From Sphingobium sp. EP60837 (lineage in GTDB: Bacteria > Pseudomonadota > Alphaproteobacteria > Sphingomonadales > Sphingomonadaceae), in NCBI RefSeq assembly GCF_001658005.1, contig NZ_CP015989.1, forward strand, positions 1 to 64,000: 64,000 nt of DNA. Reading direction: 5' to 3'. Made by a program: the position numbers and the translations under genes. The notes under the pieces were generated by a model. The model was given only the letters and a program-made list of their open reading frames with translations. It was not told the origin of the DNA and searched no databases. This document shows, piece after piece, positions 62,787 to 64,000 of this stretch (positions within the stretch are counted from its first letter, which is position 1; each line of letters opens with the position of its first letter).

Positions 62787-63640
62787 AGCGCCTTCTTTCC
62801 ATAGCGAGTCTTCTCGCCATTATAGCGACACCCGCCCTCGCGGAGGACACCCCGCGCGGTGGGCCGGCAGATCCGCGCGTGAAATTCGTCGAATATCAGG
62901 AGACCCAAGTCTACCGGATCGTCGGCACATTTCGGACGGCGACCCAGGTGGTTCTCGGCGCCGATGAGACGATCGAACATGTCGCGCTCGGCGATACTGT
63001 CTCATGGGAAGTGGCGGTTGCTGGTCATATCCTGTTTCTGAAACCCCGCGAGCGGGCGGGACCGACCAATCTCATCGTGACGACCAATCGCGGAGGCGAG
63101 CTGCGCAACTACGCCTTTGAGCTGACCGCACGCCGGGGACCGATCGGCAGCGGGAGCCGCGATACATTCTTCCAAGTTCGGTTTCGCTACCCGCGCGATG
63201 AAGCCGATCGTGCCGCCCGCATGCGCGCCACCCAGGAAGCGCAGCGCATTGCCGCGCTGCAGGCGAGCGCCGTTCGGGGAGCCCTTGACCACGGCGTCAT
63301 CGATGGACCGCGCAACCTGAACTACAAGGTCCAGGGTTCGAGCGATCTTCAGCCGTCTGAGATCTCTGACAACGGCCAGTTCACGGTCCTGCGTTTCCCC
63401 GGCAACCATGAAATCCCGGCGATCTATCTCGTGCGACCGGACGGCTCGGAGTCCTTGGTCCCATTCGATGTCCGGGACGAGTTCGTGGTCGTCCACGCCG
63501 TGGCGGCTCAACTGCGCCTGCGCCGGAACCGGGAGGTGCTGTGCATCTATAATCTCGCGCCGACACCTTACGGTGTCGATCATGGCACCAACACCGCATC
63601 GCCGCATGTCGAGCGCACCATACAAGACCCGAAGGAGTGA
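62783..63640 (+). CDS. virB9: VirB9-type outer-membrane core protein
   Basis: A 285-residue exported protein with signal peptide (SIASLLAIIATPALAE) and the VirB9 domain: N-terminal ADPRVKFVEYQ-like segment, the middle linker with many arginines and the C-terminal region YKVQGSSDLQPSEISDNGQF. Part of the outer-membrane ring. GTG start overlapping virB8. Confidence 0.9.
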   Translation: MKRLLSIASLLAIIATPALAEDTPRGGPADPRVKFVEYQETQVYRIVGTFRTATQVVLGADETIEHVALGDTVSWEVAVAGHILFLKPRERAGPTNLIVTTNRGGELRNYAFELTARRGPIGSGSRDTFFQVRFRYPRDEADRAARMRATQEAQRIAALQASAVRGALDHGVIDGPRNLNYKVQGSSDLQPSEISDNGQFTVLRFPGNHEIPAIYLVRPDGSESLVPFDVRDEFVVVHAVAAQLRLRRNREVLCIYNLAPTPYGVDHGTNTASPHVERTIQDPKE

Positions 63641-63645
63641 GTGCG

Positions 63646-64000
63646 ATGGACGAGACGTCGGCCGAGGCCCCTCGCCGCCCGCAGGGCGATCCAACGCCTG
63701 AACGCGACGAAATCATCCGCGAACGCGGCATCGACCCAATCGGGGGGATGACCCCTGCCAAGCGGAATACAGCCCTGATTTTCGCCGGGACGGCGATGGT
63801 GCTCGGCATTTTGTGGGTGAATTCGGGACCGAGCAAGACCGGCTCGAGTTTGATGGGGAAGCCAGAGGCAATGGCCAAGCGGCCGGATCTCGCGGCGCGC
63901 GAAACCGTCGCTTATGATGCTGTCGCAGTGAAACCCAAGCCGCTCGGCACCGTAAGCGCCGATCCTAACGCGCCTATCCTCAATCCTCCACCGACCGTTG
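63646..64000 (+). CDS. virB10: VirB10-type protein, 5' part only
   Basis: The first 118 codons are visible before the window ends. A short cytoplasmic N-terminus (ERDEIIRERGIDPIGGM) is followed by one membrane segment (TALIFAGTAMVLGILWV) and the start of a proline-rich periplasmic part, the layout of VirB10. Start at 63646 with GAAGGAG 8 bp upstream. It energises and spans the envelope. Confidence 0.88.
   Translation, partial: MDETSAEAPRRPQGDPTPERDEIIRERGIDPIGGMTPAKRNTALIFAGTAMVLGILWVNSGPSKTGSSLMGKPEAMAKRPDLAARETVAYDAVAVKPKPLGTVSADPNAPILNPPPTV

Overview
The window is a piece of a large mobile replicon, most likely a conjugative plasmid of a sphingomonad (Sphingomonadaceae, Alphaproteobacteria). 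The sequence support is a VirB-type type IV secretion operon, a ParB / ArdC / DUF3768 / ssb backbone of the kind found on alphaproteobacterial plasmids, a luxR-luxR-luxI-phyH cluster, an 880-bp IS6100 copy, and generally high G+C with Shine-Dalgarno-led overlapping genes. The assignment to sphingomonads is an inference from gene content; no rRNA or tRNA gene was seen. No replication initiator or relaxase lies inside the window.

Layout. (1) 1-5008: remnant outer-membrane phospholipase A cut by a Tn3-family transposon (905-5008). (2) 5010-10615: accessory cargo with lower G+C in part: TetR regulator and DUF302 protein, a DUF779 gene broken by one stop codon, an ExaC-like aldehyde dehydrogenase, a YdhR-like small protein and a GMC oxidoreductase. 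(3) 10616-14758: IS6100 joined to a truncated CehA/McbA-like hydrolase and a metallophosphoesterase. (4) 14823-20834: two identical IS21-family copies flanking a 1034-bp duplicate of part of region 2. (5) 20835-36192: plasmid backbone and cargo: XRE regulators, SSB, serine resolvase, many small uncharacterised genes, a Fic toxin with its antitoxin, ArdC and ParB. This stretch carries three families of duplicated leader sequences and seven copies of the palindrome GGTGGCAGCTGCCACC. (6) 36336-40156: second Tn3-family transposon that has cut a peroxiredoxin gene. (7) 40454-48559: sulfide/persulfide detoxification operon ending in a cyanide-insensitive-type cytochrome bd oxidase. (8) 48746-51569: IS30-family and ISNCY-like elements. 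(9) 52452-55614: quorum-sensing cluster. (10) 55745-64000: type IV secretion operon, TrbM, VirB1-VirB6, VirB8, VirB9 and the start of VirB10.

How the parts work together. The quorum-sensing genes lie directly upstream of the transfer operon, and an 18-bp inverted repeat resembling the TraR box lies upstream of luxI, so transfer may be density controlled. In the sulfur island a divergent peroxiredoxin-ArsR pair probably controls persulfide dioxygenase, two YeeE/YedE sulfur transporters, a DUF442-SQR fusion, a TauE exporter and a bd oxidase: sulfide is oxidised into the quinone pool and electrons leave through an oxidase that tolerates sulfide. In the backbone, repeated leaders with a common palindrome suggest one plasmid regulator, possibly the ParB-like protein whose own leader carries the site, acting on several dispersed operons. 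At least four mobile elements sit at junctions without target duplications, so the present order was built by element-mediated rearrangement.
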